Shown: one piece after another, positions 19,952 to 31,324 of the stretch
Numbering within the stretch: position 1 is the first letter of the stretch
Layout of the letters: each line of letters opens with the position of its first letter
The notes under the pieces: generated by a model
Database searches by the model: none
Told to the model about the DNA's origin: nothing
The model's input: only the letters and a program-made list of their open reading frames with translations
Origin: Rhizobium mesoamericanum STM3625
Lineage (GTDB): Bacteria > Pseudomonadota > Alphaproteobacteria > Rhizobiales > Rhizobiaceae
Length of the DNA stretch: 64,000 nt
Reading direction: 5' to 3'
Assembly (NCBI RefSeq): GCF_000312665.1
Contig: NZ_HF536772.1
Coordinates: 217,106-281,105 of the forward strand
Program-made: the position numbers and the translations under genes

Positions 19952-21214
19952 ATGGTAGAAAAACGTGTTCAGCCACTTGCCCGCGACGCAATGGCCTATG
20001 TTCTCGCCGGCGGTCGGGGAAGCCGCCTAAAAGAGCTCACCGATCGCCGCGCCAAGCCGGCGGTCTACTTCGGCGGTAAGACCCGCATCATCGACTTCGC
20101 CTTGTCGAACGCGTTGAACTCGGGCATTCGCCGCATTGGCGTTGCCACCCAGTATAAGGCACACTCGCTGATCCGCCACATGCAGCGTGGCTGGAACTTC
20201 TTCCGTCCGGAGCGAAACGAAAGCTTCGACATTCTGCCGGCTTCCCAGCGTGTCTCGGAGACGCAATGGTACGAAGGCACCGCCGACGCGGTCTACCAGA
20301 ACATCGACATCATCGAGCCCTACGGCCCGGAATATATGGTCATCCTCGCGGGTGACCACGTCTACAAGATGGACTATGAATGGATGCTGCAGCAGCACGT
20401 CGATTCCGGCGCCGACGTGACGATCGGCTGCCTGGAAGTGCCGCGCATGGAGGCCGTGGGCTTCGGCGTCATGCATGTCGACAATACCGACCGGATCATC
20501 GACTTCGTCGAAAAGCCCGCCGATCCGCCGGGCATCCCGGACAAGCCCGATTTTGCCCTGGCCTCGATGGGCATTTATGTGTTCCACACGAAGTTTCTGA
20601 TCGATGCGCTGCGCCGCGATGCGGCTGACCCGAACTCCAGCAAGGATTTCGGCAAGGACATCATCCCTCACATCGTGAAGAATGGTAAGGCCGTTGCTCA
20701 TCGCTTCGCGCAATCCTGCGTCCGCTCCGATTTCGAACACGAGCCCTACTGGCGCGACGTCGGAACGATCGATGCTTATTGGCAAGCCAACATCGACCTG
20801 ACCGCGGTCGTTCCGGAATTGGATATCTATGACAAGTCCTGGCCTATCTGGACCTATGCCGAAATTTCGCCGCCGGCAAAGTTTGTCCATGACGACGAAA
20901 ACCGCCGTGGCTCCGCCACGTCCTCCGTCGTGGCGGGCGACTGCATCATCTCGGGCGCGACCCTCAACAAGAGCCTCCTGTTTACCGGCGTGCGCGCCAA
21001 CTCCTATTCCAAGCTGGAGGGAGCGGTCGTCCTGCCAAGCGTAAAGATCGGCCGGCATGCGCAGCTCAAGAATGTGGTGATCGACCATGGCGTGGTTATT
21101 CCCGAGGGCCTTATCGTCGGCGAGGACCCAGTTCTTGATGCCAAGCGCTTCCGGCGCACCGAAAGCGGAATTTGCCTCATCACCCAACCAATGATTGACA
21201 AGCTGGGTCAGTGA
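19952..21214 (+). CDS. glgC: Glucose-1-phosphate adenylyltransferase (ADP-glucose pyrophosphorylase)
   Basis: Makes ADP-glucose from ATP and glucose-1-phosphate, the committed step of bacterial glycogen synthesis. The 420-residue product shows the nucleotide-binding motif [20 protein letters not shown] near residue 15, the catalytic-region sequence [12 protein letters not shown] and a C-terminal left-handed beta-helix. GGGAGG lies upstream of the ATG. In this clade the enzyme is typically activated by fructose-6-phosphate and pyruvate; that is family knowledge and not visible here. Confidence 0.97.
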   Translation: MVEKRVQPLARDAMAYVLAGGRGSRLKELTDRRAKPAVYFGGKTRIIDFALSNALNSGIRRIGVATQYKAHSLIRHMQRGWNFFRPERNESFDILPASQRVSETQWYEGTADAVYQNIDIIEPYGPEYMVILAGDHVYKMDYEWMLQQHVDSGADVTIGCLEVPRMEAVGFGVMHVDNTDRIIDFVEKPADPPGIPDKPDFALASMGIYVFHTKFLIDALRRDAADPNSSKDFGKDIIPHIVKNGKAVAHRFAQSCVRSDFEHEPYWRDVGTIDAYWQANIDLTAVVPELDIYDKSWPIWTYAEISPPAKFVHDDENRRGSATSSVVAGDCIISGATLNKSLLFTGVRANSYSKLEGAVVLPSVKIGRHAQLKNVVIDHGVVIPEGLIVGEDPVLDAKRFRRTESGICLITQPMIDKLGQ

Positions 21215-21217
21215 TCA

Positions 21218-22660
21218 ATGAAAGTTCTTTCGGTTTCGTCCGAAGTCTTCCCGCTTATTAAGACAGGGGGCCTCGCCGATGTTGCGGGCGCCCTGCCGAT
21301 CGCGCTCGAACGTTTCGGCGTAGAAACCAAGACACTCATGCCCGGTTATCCTGCCGTCATGAAAGCGATCCGCAATCCCGTCGTCAGACTTCAATTCGAC
21401 GATCTGCTTGGCGAGCCGGCCACGATCCTGGAGGTGGAACATGCCGGCATAAGCATGCTCGTGCTCGACGCCCCGGCCTATTACGACCGGTCAGGCGGGC
21501 CTTACCTCGACGCGACGGGAAGAGACTATCCCGACAATTGGCGCCGTTTCGCAGCGTTGTCTTTGGCCGGCGCCGAGATTGCCGCGGGCTTGATGCCGGG
21601 CTGGCGACCCGACATCGTGCATACACATGATTGGCAATCGGCGATGACCTCGGTCTATATGCGCTATAATCCAACGCCGGAACTGCCGAGCGTGCTGACG
21701 ATCCATAACATCGCGTTCCAGGGGCAGTTTGGCGCTGATATCTTCCCCGGCCTTCGTCTGCCCCCGCATGCCTTCGCAACGGAAAGCATCGAATATTACG
21801 GCAATATCGGCTTCCTCAAGGGAGGCCTGCAGAGCGCCCATGCCATCACCACCGTCAGCCCTTCCTATGCCGGCGAGATACTGACTCCCGAGTTCGGCAT
21901 GGGACTTCAGGGCGTCATCGCAAGCCGGATTGATTCGCTGCACGGCATTGTCAACGGCATCGATGTTGACGTTTGGAACCCATCGACTGATCCCGTGGTT
22001 CACACCCACTACAACGGCACCACGCTGAAAAACCGCGTCGAAAACCGCACCTCGGTCGCGGAGTTCTTCGGACTGCACAACGACAATGCGCCGATCTTCT
22101 GCATCATCAGCCGGCTCACCTGGCAGAAGGGGATGGACGTCATCGCCGCCACGGCTGATCAGATCGTCGACATGGGCGGCAAGCTTGCCATCCTGGGTTC
22201 TGGAGATGCAGCGCTCGAAGGTTCGTTGCTTGCCGCCGCCGCCCGTCACCCTGGGCGGATCGGCGTTTCCATCGGCTACAACGAGCCGATGTCGCATCTC
22301 ATGCAAGCGGGCTGCGACGCCATCATCATCCCGTCCAGATTCGAACCCTGCGGCCTGACCCAGCTATACGGATTACGCTATGGATGCGTGCCCATCGTTG
22401 CCCGCACCGGCGGGTTGAACGACACCGTTATCGACGCCAACCATGCCGCGCTTGCGGCGAAAGTGGCAACCGGGATACAATTCTCGCCTGTAACCCCATC
22501 CGGTCTGTTGCAGGCGGTGCGCCGCGCGCTACATCTCTATGCCGATCAAAAAGTCTGGACCCAATTGCAAAAGCAGGGCATGAAATCGGATGTTTCGTGG
22601 GAGAAGAGCGCCGAGCGCTATGCCGCCCTCTATTCAAGCCTCGCCCCTAAAGGCAAGTGA
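21218..22660 (+). CDS. glgA: Glycogen synthase (GT5)
   Basis: Extends alpha-1,4-glucan using ADP-glucose. The 480-residue GT-B enzyme starts 3 bases after the glgC stop. It carries the N-terminal sugar-nucleotide motif [13 protein letters not shown] (about residues 15-27) and the C-terminal retaining-GT motif around [17 protein letters not shown], containing the conserved Glu. Length and motifs are normal for GlgA. Confidence 0.97.
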   Translation: MKVLSVSSEVFPLIKTGGLADVAGALPIALERFGVETKTLMPGYPAVMKAIRNPVVRLQFDDLLGEPATILEVEHAGISMLVLDAPAYYDRSGGPYLDATGRDYPDNWRRFAALSLAGAEIAAGLMPGWRPDIVHTHDWQSAMTSVYMRYNPTPELPSVLTIHNIAFQGQFGADIFPGLRLPPHAFATESIEYYGNIGFLKGGLQSAHAITTVSPSYAGEILTPEFGMGLQGVIASRIDSLHGIVNGIDVDVWNPSTDPVVHTHYNGTTLKNRVENRTSVAEFFGLHNDNAPIFCIISRLTWQKGMDVIAATADQIVDMGGKLAILGSGDAALEGSLLAAAARHPGRIGVSIGYNEPMSHLMQAGCDAIIIPSRFEPCGLTQLYGLRYGCVPIVARTGGLNDTVIDANHAALAAKVATGIQFSPVTPSGLLQAVRRALHLYADQKVWTQLQKQGMKSDVSWEKSAERYAALYSSLAPKGK

Positions 22661-24298
<1,638 letters not shown>

Positions 24299-24308
24299 CC
24301 GGAGCAGC

Positions 24309-26276
24309 ATGGCGGCGAACAAACCTCGGCAGGGCGGAGCAATCATCGTCGAGACGGGCGTTGATTTCGCCGTCTGGTCGCACAATTCAGGACAGATCGA
24401 GTTGTGTCTGTTCGGCGACGACGACAAGGAAATAGCCCGCTTGCCGATGGAGCGAGGCGATGACCATGTGCATCGCCTCGTCGTCGACGGACTGAAGGAA
24501 GGCGCACGCTATGGCTATCGCGCCCACGGCGTCTATGCACCCGATAGCGGCCTGTGGTTCGATCCATCAAAGCTGCTGATTGATCCCTACGCGAAGGAAC
24601 TCGATCGTCCGTTCCGCTACGATCCGTTGCTCGGCACTTTCGGCGCTGAGACGCAGCATCTCGTGCCGAGAGCGATCGTCACGCGCGACATCCACGTGGC
24701 GCCGGATAAGCCGCTCTTCAAACCCGGCGGCTTCATCTACGAGGTTGCTGTTCGGTCTTTCACCATGCTGCATCCGGATATTCCCGCAGCCCAACGTGGC
24801 ACGGTCAAGGCTCTGGCGCATCCCTCGGTGATTGCCCATCTTAAGCGCATTGGCGTCGATGCGGTCGAACTCATGCCGATTACGGCGTGGATCGACGAGC
24901 GCCACTTGCCACCTCTCGGGCTGAGAAACAGCTGGGGCTACAATCCGATCGCCTTCATGGCGCTCGATCCGCGGCTAGTGCCCGGCGGTATGGCGGAGCT
25001 GCGCGACACTGTGGCGAAGCTTCATGCCGAGGGCATTGCCCTCATTCTCGACCTCGTCTTCAATCACACGGGCGAGAGCGACCGCTTCGGCACGACGCTG
25101 TCACTGCGCGGCCTCGACAACCTCTCCCTCTATCGCCATCTCCCCGGCCGGCCTGGCGAACTGGTCAATGATACCGGAACGGGCAACACCGTCGCCTGCG
25201 ATCACCCCTATGTCAGGCAGCTGATCATCGACAGCCTGCGCCATTTCGTGCTCGGCGCCGCGATCGACGGCTTCCGCTTCGACCTCGCCCCGGTCCTTGG
25301 CCGCACCGCAACCGGCTTCGAAACACACGCGGAAACGCTTAAGGCAATGCTCACCGACGAAGTACTCAAGGACCGCGTTATGATCGCCGAACCTTGGGAC
25401 ATCGGCCCTGGCGGCTATCAACTCGGCAATTTCCCGGCACCCTTCCTCGAATGGAACGACCGAGTCCGTGACGACGTCAGGTGTTACTGGCGCGGCGACG
25501 ATCACAAGACTGGCACGCTGGCGACAGCTCTCGCAGGTTCCTCCGACATCTTCTCGCGCAACAACGGCACGGGAACGCGCAGCGTCAACTTCCTCGCCGC
25601 CCATGACGGCTTCACGCTTAGGGATGTCGTATCCTACAGCGGCAAGCACAACGAAGCGAACGGCGAACAGAACCGCGACGGCCACAACGAGAACCACTCG
25701 TGGAATAACGGCGCCGAAGGCGAAACCCGCTTTCCGGGCATCATTCGCAAGCGCCGCGACGATCTGAAGGCACTGCTTTCCACGCTCTTTGCCAGCCGCG
25801 GCAGCATCATGCTGACGGCCGGCGACGAGGGCGGCCGCACTCAGCACGGCAACAACAACGCCTATTGTCAGGACAATGAGATCACCTGGGTCGACTGGGC
25901 GGCGCTCGACGATGAACTCATCGCCCACACCGCCTTCTGCTCCGGCCTGCGCAAGCGCTTCTCCGTTTTTACTGAAATGGGCTTCTTCGGTGGCGATGGC
26001 GATATCCAATGGATATCGCCATCCGGCGAGCCGATGAGTACGCAGGAATGGGAGACGCCAAAATTCTCCACACTTGGAATGGTGCTTTCGACGCGCGATG
26101 GCCAAAGCGGCGAGATGACACGGCTAGCTGTGCTGTTCAATCGCTCGGGCGGCGAGGAGATCTTTGCATTGCCCGGCTCGGCTACATGGCAGCTCCTTGC
26201 CGGCGATGCGCCGGGAAAATCGGCAATTTCCGCAATCGTGCCGCGCCGTTCGGTCGCTTTCTATCTCGAAGGTTGA
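24309..26276 (+). CDS. glgX: Glycogen debranching enzyme
   Basis: A GH13 isoamylase-type enzyme that cleaves alpha-1,6 links in phosphorylase limit dextrins. The 655-residue product has an N-terminal CBM48 domain, nucleophile Asp325 in DGFRFDLAPVLGR, acid/base Glu361 in IAEPWDIG and the third site in FLAAHDGFTLRD. It closes the glycogen operon, starting 10 bases after pgm. I see no strong terminator after it. Confidence 0.96.
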   Translation: MAANKPRQGGAIIVETGVDFAVWSHNSGQIELCLFGDDDKEIARLPMERGDDHVHRLVVDGLKEGARYGYRAHGVYAPDSGLWFDPSKLLIDPYAKELDRPFRYDPLLGTFGAETQHLVPRAIVTRDIHVAPDKPLFKPGGFIYEVAVRSFTMLHPDIPAAQRGTVKALAHPSVIAHLKRIGVDAVELMPITAWIDERHLPPLGLRNSWGYNPIAFMALDPRLVPGGMAELRDTVAKLHAEGIALILDLVFNHTGESDRFGTTLSLRGLDNLSLYRHLPGRPGELVNDTGTGNTVACDHPYVRQLIIDSLRHFVLGAAIDGFRFDLAPVLGRTATGFETHAETLKAMLTDEVLKDRVMIAEPWDIGPGGYQLGNFPAPFLEWNDRVRDDVRCYWRGDDHKTGTLATALAGSSDIFSRNNGTGTRSVNFLAAHDGFTLRDVVSYSGKHNEANGEQNRDGHNENHSWNNGAEGETRFPGIIRKRRDDLKALLSTLFASRGSIMLTAGDEGGRTQHGNNNAYCQDNEITWVDWAALDDELIAHTAFCSGLRKRFSVFTEMGFFGGDGDIQWISPSGEPMSTQEWETPKFSTLGMVLSTRDGQSGEMTRLAVLFNRSGGEEIFALPGSATWQLLAGDAPGKSAISAIVPRRSVAFYLEG

Positions 26277-26363
26277 TCTGGCGGCTTCCCGCCTGCAATT
26301 CCTTGTCGCAATCGTCACAATCCCATTGTAAGGCTTGCGCAGCCGCTTTCTCACGAGGAATCA

Positions 26364-26849
26364 ATGGTCAAGGAAATTTCGCTCGCGGATGTGCGTGGGC
26401 TTGTAGGCACCGAAACCGGCCTCTCGGACTGGATTCTCGTTGATCAGGCAATGATCGATGCCTTTGCGCATGCAACCAACGATCATCAGTTCATCCACGT
26501 CGACCCGGAGCGCGCCGCCGCGAGCCCGTTCGGCGGCACCATCGCCCACGGCTTTCTTACCCTCTCGCTGCTCTCGGCGATGAACTACAACAGCCTGCCC
26601 AAGGTTCGCGAGCAGACGATGGGCATCAACTACGGCTTTGAGAACGTCCGCTTCCTGTCGCCCGTCAAATCAGGCGCACGCATCCGTGGCCACTTCGTGC
26701 TTTCCGAAGCCCGCTTCCGTGGCGCCGGCATGTTGATGACTACCTATGAGGTCTCGATCGAGATCGAGAACGAGAAAAAGCCGGCATTGACCGCACGCTG
26801 GACCACCATCATCCAGTTTGACCCGAAGGATCGACCGGACGACGTCTAG
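26364..26849 (+). CDS. MaoC-like dehydratase
   Basis: A 161-residue single hot-dog domain protein of the MaoC/(R)-hydratase family. The hydratase motif is visible as DQAMIDAFAHATNDHQFIHVDPERA followed by GGTIAHGFLTLSL; the Asp and His of this segment form the usual catalytic pair. The likely reaction is hydration of an enoyl-CoA to (R)-3-hydroxyacyl-CoA, useful for polyhydroxyalkanoate or fatty-acid metabolism. It lies 87 bases after glgX with an ACGAGGAATCA leader, so it may be a separate unit. Specific substrate unknown. Confidence 0.87.
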   Translation: MVKEISLADVRGLVGTETGLSDWILVDQAMIDAFAHATNDHQFIHVDPERAAASPFGGTIAHGFLTLSLLSAMNYNSLPKVREQTMGINYGFENVRFLSPVKSGARIRGHFVLSEARFRGAGMLMTTYEVSIEIENEKKPALTARWTTIIQFDPKDRPDDV

Positions 26850-26891
26850 CGCATACGCATCGACTTTTAGAAGCGGCCATCCGCAGCGCCG

Positions 26892-27287
26892 CTAGTGCGC
26901 ACCGTTGATCTCGACAATGTTGCGATCAGGATCGAGCAGGTAGGCTTGCGGAAAACCCGCCGGCCCGTCGCGCCTCAGACGCAACCGCCAGGGATCGCCC
27001 TCTGGCGCGTCCTCGCGAAAACCCTTCGCGATCAGCCCTCGGATGCATCCTTCAAAGTCATCGGTGCGAAAGGCGAAATGACCGTCCGCTGTGTCTATTG
27101 TGGCTGCGCGCCGGAAGGTCCCGGTCGGATTGACGATGAGGTGGACCTGCAGCGCCCCGCAGGCGAACCACGCTCCAATAGTGCTGAACGGCGGCCTCTC
27201 GATTTGTTCGAGATCGAAGACATTGCGATAGAACGCGACCGAACGGTCGATATCCGTGACGACAATGGAAACGTGATGCAACATCAT
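26892..27287 (-). CDS. VOC/glyoxalase-family protein
   Basis: A 131-residue vicinal-oxygen-chelate fold protein with two beta-alpha-beta-beta-beta modules: an N-terminal HHVSIVVTDIDRSVAFYRNV and a C-terminal module ending in YLLDPDRNIVEI. I use the ATG at 27287, eight bases after GAGG; a GTG at 27296 overlaps that site. Its His/Glu metal ligands suggest a metal-dependent lyase or dioxygenase, but the family is broad. It converges on the MaoC gene and is downstream of soxG on the same strand. Confidence 0.82.
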   Translation of the reverse strand: MMLHHVSIVVTDIDRSVAFYRNVFDLEQIERPPFSTIGAWFACGALQVHLIVNPTGTFRRAATIDTADGHFAFRTDDFEGCIRGLIAKGFREDAPEGDPWRLRLRRDGPAGFPQAYLLDPDRNIVEINGAH

Positions 27288-27439
27288 CGATGCCACCTCA
27301 TTCGTTGCGACTAGGCTCGGCTACGGACCGCCCGCCCCCGCCGGATGATGGCACGAATGACAATGGTCCTGCAACTTGCACCCGCCCGAGGACGGCGCAA
27401 TAGCACCATCCCCGATCGACAATCGCAGGCTAACGGCGC

Positions 27440-27988
27440 TTACTGCGCCGCGTCTTCCGCGCCCTCGGCCAGGAGGCCGAAAACGAAATCGGCAAACGAA
27501 CGCCAGCACTCGACGCGAAACGTATCGTCCTCGGTGCGGAAGAGCACGATCTCGGCCTTTCCGAAAATCGAGCGCGAGCAGGCGCCGACAGGGAAGACCT
27601 CAAGCGACAGATCCTGCGGGCAACCCGCGGAAATTGTCGCCTCGGCCCCGGGGCCGGAGACGATGACGGCGACATTGCGATGCGAGACGTCGGTTGCCGA
27701 ATGCAGCACGCCTGATTTCGCGAGCGCACCCATTAAGTCTGCGCCGGACTCGTCTATGACGAGCCATTCATCCGGGCCGAGCCAGAGGGCGGCACGGCCA
27801 CCCTTACGGCCTGACGTCTTCGGGGAAGCCGGGACCGTTAGACCAAGCGCGGAGGAAAGAGCCTTGAGCGACTCCCGTGGTGCGCGAAGCGCCACGCGGG
27901 TCGCCGCTGGTGCCGGCGTCAGCCGCACCGTGGCCGAGCCGCCGTGACGACCGGAAAGCACCGACTTGCGAACTGCCGTATCAGCCAT
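27440..27988 (-). CDS. soxG: Sarcosine oxidase gamma subunit
   Basis: A small subunit of heterotetrameric sarcosine oxidase, 182 residues, with a folate-binding GcvT-like fold in trimmed form. The start at 27988 has GGAGG upstream and overlaps the soxA stop by 8 bases. The C-terminal part (AEIVLFRTEDDTFRVECWRS) matches the family. It is the last gene of soxBDAG. Confidence 0.9.
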   Translation of the reverse strand: MADTAVRKSVLSGRHGGSATVRLTPAPAATRVALRAPRESLKALSSALGLTVPASPKTSGRKGGRAALWLGPDEWLVIDESGADLMGALAKSGVLHSATDVSHRNVAVIVSGPGAEATISAGCPQDLSLEVFPVGACSRSIFGKAEIVLFRTEDDTFRVECWRSFADFVFGLLAEGAEDAAQ

Positions 27989-30974
27989 TGATGCGGCCTC
28001 CTTCCTTGTCAAAGAACACCATGTCAGTCACCTCGACGGCGATCGTCTTGTCCGGCATTGGCACGTAGAGTGTCTCGCCCATTCGCTTTCGACCGTCAGC
28101 AACCAACGCGAAGGCGATCGATCGCCCGAGATTTTCTGACCAATAGGAGGAGGTCACGTGGCCAAGCATCGTCATCGGCTTAGGCTCATTTGGGTCGGCA
28201 ACGATCTGCGCACCCTCCTCGAGTACGAGGTTCGGATCCTTGGTGACGAGGCCGACAAGCTGTTTGCGGCCTTCCTTCACCAGATCCGGGCGCTTCAGCC
28301 CGCGAATACCGACGAAATCCGTCTTCTTCTTGGAGACCGCCCAGGAAAGACCGGCGTCGGCAGGTGTGACGGTACCGTCCGTATCCTGGCCGACTATGAT
28401 ATAGCCTTTCTCGGCGCGAAGGACGTGCATCGTCTCGGTGCCGTAGACACAGGCGCCGAGCGGCGCTGCATTGGCCCAGACCGCCTCAAGAACCGACTGG
28501 CCGTAATCGGCCGGCACGTTGATTTCGAAGCCGACTTCACCGGTGAACGACACGCGGAACAGCCGCGCCGGCACCCCCATCACCGTGCACTCGGCAACGC
28601 TCATGTGCGGGAAGGCTCCGTTGGAAATATCGACGCCTTCAACCAGCGGCGCGATGATCTCGCGCGCCTTCGGACCCTGTACCGCGATGACAGCCCATTG
28701 CTCCGTCACCGAAGTCAGCCACACTTTCAGATGCGGGAATTCTGTCTGCAGATAGTCTTCCATGTGGTGGAGAACGCGCGGCGCCCCGCCCGTCGTCGTC
28801 GTCACGTGGAAGCGATCATCGGCCAGACGCCCGACCACGCCGTCGTCGTAGACGAAGCCGTCCTCGCGCGTCATGATGCCATAGCGACACTTTCCTGGCT
28901 TCAGTGTGTCCCATGCGTTGGTGTACATCAGGTTCATGAACTCGGCGGCATCGGGACCGACGACCTCGATCTTTCCGAGCGTCGAGGCGTCGAACACGCC
29001 GGCGACTTCGCGCGCCGTCTTGCATTCGCGGGCGACCGCCTGATGCATCGTCTCGCCGGCACGCGGATAGAACCAGGCACGCTTCCAATTGCCGACGTCC
29101 TCAAACACCGCGCCATGGGCTTCTTCCCACTGGTGCAACGGCGTCTTGCGCGTCGGGTCGAACAACTCGCCGCGCGAGTGGCTGATCAGCGTGCCGTAGG
29201 TGACGGGCGTATAGGGCGCGCGGAAGGTGGTGAGACCGACCTGCGGGATCTCCTTGCCGAGCATTTCGGCCGCGATTGCCAGGCCATGCATATTCGAGAG
29301 CTTGCCTTGGTCGGACGCCATGCCGTTTGTAGTGAAGCGCTTGATGTGCTCGATCGAATGCATGCCTTCGCGCACGGCAAGGCGGATATCCTTGGCGCAG
29401 ACGTCATGCTGGAAATCGATGAACGCCTTGGCACTGGTCTCCGGACCCGCCCCTTCGGCAGCACCGATCATGCCCCCGGTCCACTGATACGCCTGCTCAG
29501 CTGAGATGCTGATCTTTCCGCCGGATGGTTTGCCTGCTGCCTGCGCCATCAACTCGCCTGCCGCCAGCGATTCCTCGATCGTCTGTTGCAGGTCATCCGT
29601 TCCGTTGCAGGCGCCGACCGAGAGGCAATCCTGCGCGTAGGTCCCGGGCAGGAAGCGCCGCGTTTCCGGCTCGAAGGCCACTTTCCCGCGTGACTGCGAG
29701 AACAAGTGCACCGACGGGGTCCAGCCGGCCGAGACCAGCAGCGCGTCGACCGTAATCTTGCGCGGCGAGCCGCCGCCGTTGCGGGCAACTGTCATCGACG
29801 AGATGCGCAGCTTGCCAGTAGTGTTGACGACGGACTGACCGGCGAGAACGTCGATGCCGAGCGAACGGGCTTCCGCCAGAACGGCAGCGCCCGGCGTCTG
29901 TCGGCAATCGATGATGGCCGCGATCTCGACACCGGCACGCTTCAGCTCGAAAGCGGCCTCATAGGCCGAGTCATGCGCTGTGTAGACGCCGACCTTCTGG
30001 CCGACGGCAACGCCGTACTGGTTGAGATACATGCGCGCGGCCGATGCCAGCATGATGCCCGGACGGTCGTTGTTCGGGAACACCATATGACGTTCGATAG
30101 CACCATTGGCGAGGATGACGCGCTTTGCACGCAGCTGCCAGAGCCGCTCGCGCGGCAGATGGCGGCTCGGGTTCGCGACATGATCAGTGACGCGCTCGGC
30201 GAGACCGACGAAGTTGTGATTGTAATAGCCGAAAGCAGTGGTTCGGGTGAGAACCTGCACGTTCTTCATCGCCTTCAGGCGAGCAACCGTCTTTTGTGCC
30301 CACTCGTAACCGTCGAGACCGTCGATCTTGACGCCGCTGTCGAAGCGGAGCGCGCCGCCGGCTTCCGCCTGTTCGTCGCAGAGGATCACCTTGGCGCCGG
30401 CCTGAGCCGCGGCAAGCGCTGCCGACAGACCGGCAACGCCGGCACCGACGACCAGCACGTCGCAATGCGCAAAGCGGCTGGCATAGTGATCCGGATCGGC
30501 TTCCTTCGGCGCAACGCCGAGGCCGGCGGCACGACGGATCATCGGCTCGTAAACATGCTTCCAGGCCGCCTTCGGCCACATGAAAGTCTTGTAGTAAAAG
30601 CCTGCGGCAAAAAAGGGCGACATCAGGTTGTTGATGGCGCCGATATCGAACGAGAGCGACGGGAAACGGTTCTGCGACTGCACGATCATGCCGTCGAAGA
30701 CTTCCTGCACCGTGGCACGCACGTTCGGCTGCTTGCGGGCGCTGTCACGTGCAACGTCGATCAGCGCATTCGGCTCTTCTGCGCCAGCCGATAGGATGCC
30801 GCGCGGGCGGTGATACTTGAACGAGCGGCCGACGAGATGGATGTTGTTGGCGATCAGCGCCGAGGCGACGGTATCCCCTTCCAGCGCCGTGTAACTCTTG
30901 CCATCGAAGGTGAAGCGCGCGGTTTTGGCCGGCGTCAGGCGACCCTTGCCTGCAATACGGTTGGTGCCGCTCAT
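27981..30974 (-). CDS. soxA: Sarcosine oxidase alpha subunit
   Basis: The 997-residue alpha subunit of heterotetrameric sarcosine oxidase, which oxidises sarcosine to glycine, passing the one-carbon unit to tetrahydrofolate. Visible parts are an N-terminal 2Fe-2S-fold-like domain (about 15-100), an NAD-binding Rossmann domain (VLVVGAGVAGLSAALAAAQAG near 175), a connecting region, and a C-terminal aminomethyltransferase (GcvT) domain from about residue 610 (TLGKIEVVGPDAAEFMN; CRYGIMTREDG). It overlaps soxD by 4 bases. Cytoplasmic enzyme. The long plus-strand ORFs opposite it are shadows. Confidence 0.95.
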   Translation of the reverse strand: MSGTNRIAGKGRLTPAKTARFTFDGKSYTALEGDTVASALIANNIHLVGRSFKYHRPRGILSAGAEEPNALIDVARDSARKQPNVRATVQEVFDGMIVQSQNRFPSLSFDIGAINNLMSPFFAAGFYYKTFMWPKAAWKHVYEPMIRRAAGLGVAPKEADPDHYASRFAHCDVLVVGAGVAGLSAALAAAQAGAKVILCDEQAEAGGALRFDSGVKIDGLDGYEWAQKTVARLKAMKNVQVLTRTTAFGYYNHNFVGLAERVTDHVANPSRHLPRERLWQLRAKRVILANGAIERHMVFPNNDRPGIMLASAARMYLNQYGVAVGQKVGVYTAHDSAYEAAFELKRAGVEIAAIIDCRQTPGAAVLAEARSLGIDVLAGQSVVNTTGKLRISSMTVARNGGGSPRKITVDALLVSAGWTPSVHLFSQSRGKVAFEPETRRFLPGTYAQDCLSVGACNGTDDLQQTIEESLAAGELMAQAAGKPSGGKISISAEQAYQWTGGMIGAAEGAGPETSAKAFIDFQHDVCAKDIRLAVREGMHSIEHIKRFTTNGMASDQGKLSNMHGLAIAAEMLGKEIPQVGLTTFRAPYTPVTYGTLISHSRGELFDPTRKTPLHQWEEAHGAVFEDVGNWKRAWFYPRAGETMHQAVARECKTAREVAGVFDASTLGKIEVVGPDAAEFMNLMYTNAWDTLKPGKCRYGIMTREDGFVYDDGVVGRLADDRFHVTTTTGGAPRVLHHMEDYLQTEFPHLKVWLTSVTEQWAVIAVQGPKAREIIAPLVEGVDISNGAFPHMSVAECTVMGVPARLFRVSFTGEVGFEINVPADYGQSVLEAVWANAAPLGACVYGTETMHVLRAEKGYIIVGQDTDGTVTPADAGLSWAVSKKKTDFVGIRGLKRPDLVKEGRKQLVGLVTKDPNLVLEEGAQIVADPNEPKPMTMLGHVTSSYWSENLGRSIAFALVADGRKRMGETLYVPMPDKTIAVEVTDMVFFDKEGGRING

Positions 30975-31312
30975 TGTGCCTCTCCTTCGAGCTGTTCGTA
31001 GGTCTCGACGGGAGCGTGCGGAACGGCGGCCTCGCCGATCGTGGGCTTCGGCTCGCCTGCCTTGTATGTCTTGATAAACTTGTCGCTGATCGTGTCACGC
31101 GCCGCATTGAAGAAACGGCCGCATCCATACTGGTGGCGCCAGCGTTCGAAGATCAGCCCCTTCGGGTTGTCGCGAAGGAAGAAATATTCCTCGAACTCCT
31201 CGTCGGAGATTTCCGCGATATTGGTCGGGCGGGCGATATGGGCATCGCCGGCGCCTCGGAATTCGAGCTCGGAGCGCTCTTCCTGACAGTATGGGCAATA
31301 GATAAGAAGCAT
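30971..31312 (-). CDS. soxD: Sarcosine oxidase delta subunit
   Basis: A 113-residue zinc-binding subunit. The zinc site is readable as CPYC near the start (residues 6-9), a His in the next 20 residues and a Cys in YGCGRFFNAARD. It lies 12 bases after soxB and overlaps soxA (ATGA). No catalytic role; in the known structure it binds zinc at the edge of the complex. Confidence 0.93.
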   Translation of the reverse strand: MLLIYCPYCQEERSELEFRGAGDAHIARPTNIAEISDEEFEEYFFLRDNPKGLIFERWRHQYGCGRFFNAARDTISDKFIKTYKAGEPKPTIGEAAVPHAPVETYEQLEGEAQ

Positions 31313-31324
31313 GGTGTCCTCGTG

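Noticed and set aside
28158-30794. Two long plus-strand frames (448 and 362 codons) opposite soxA
   Set aside because: soxA is complete and well supported on the other strand; the antisense products have no domain pattern or ribosome site.
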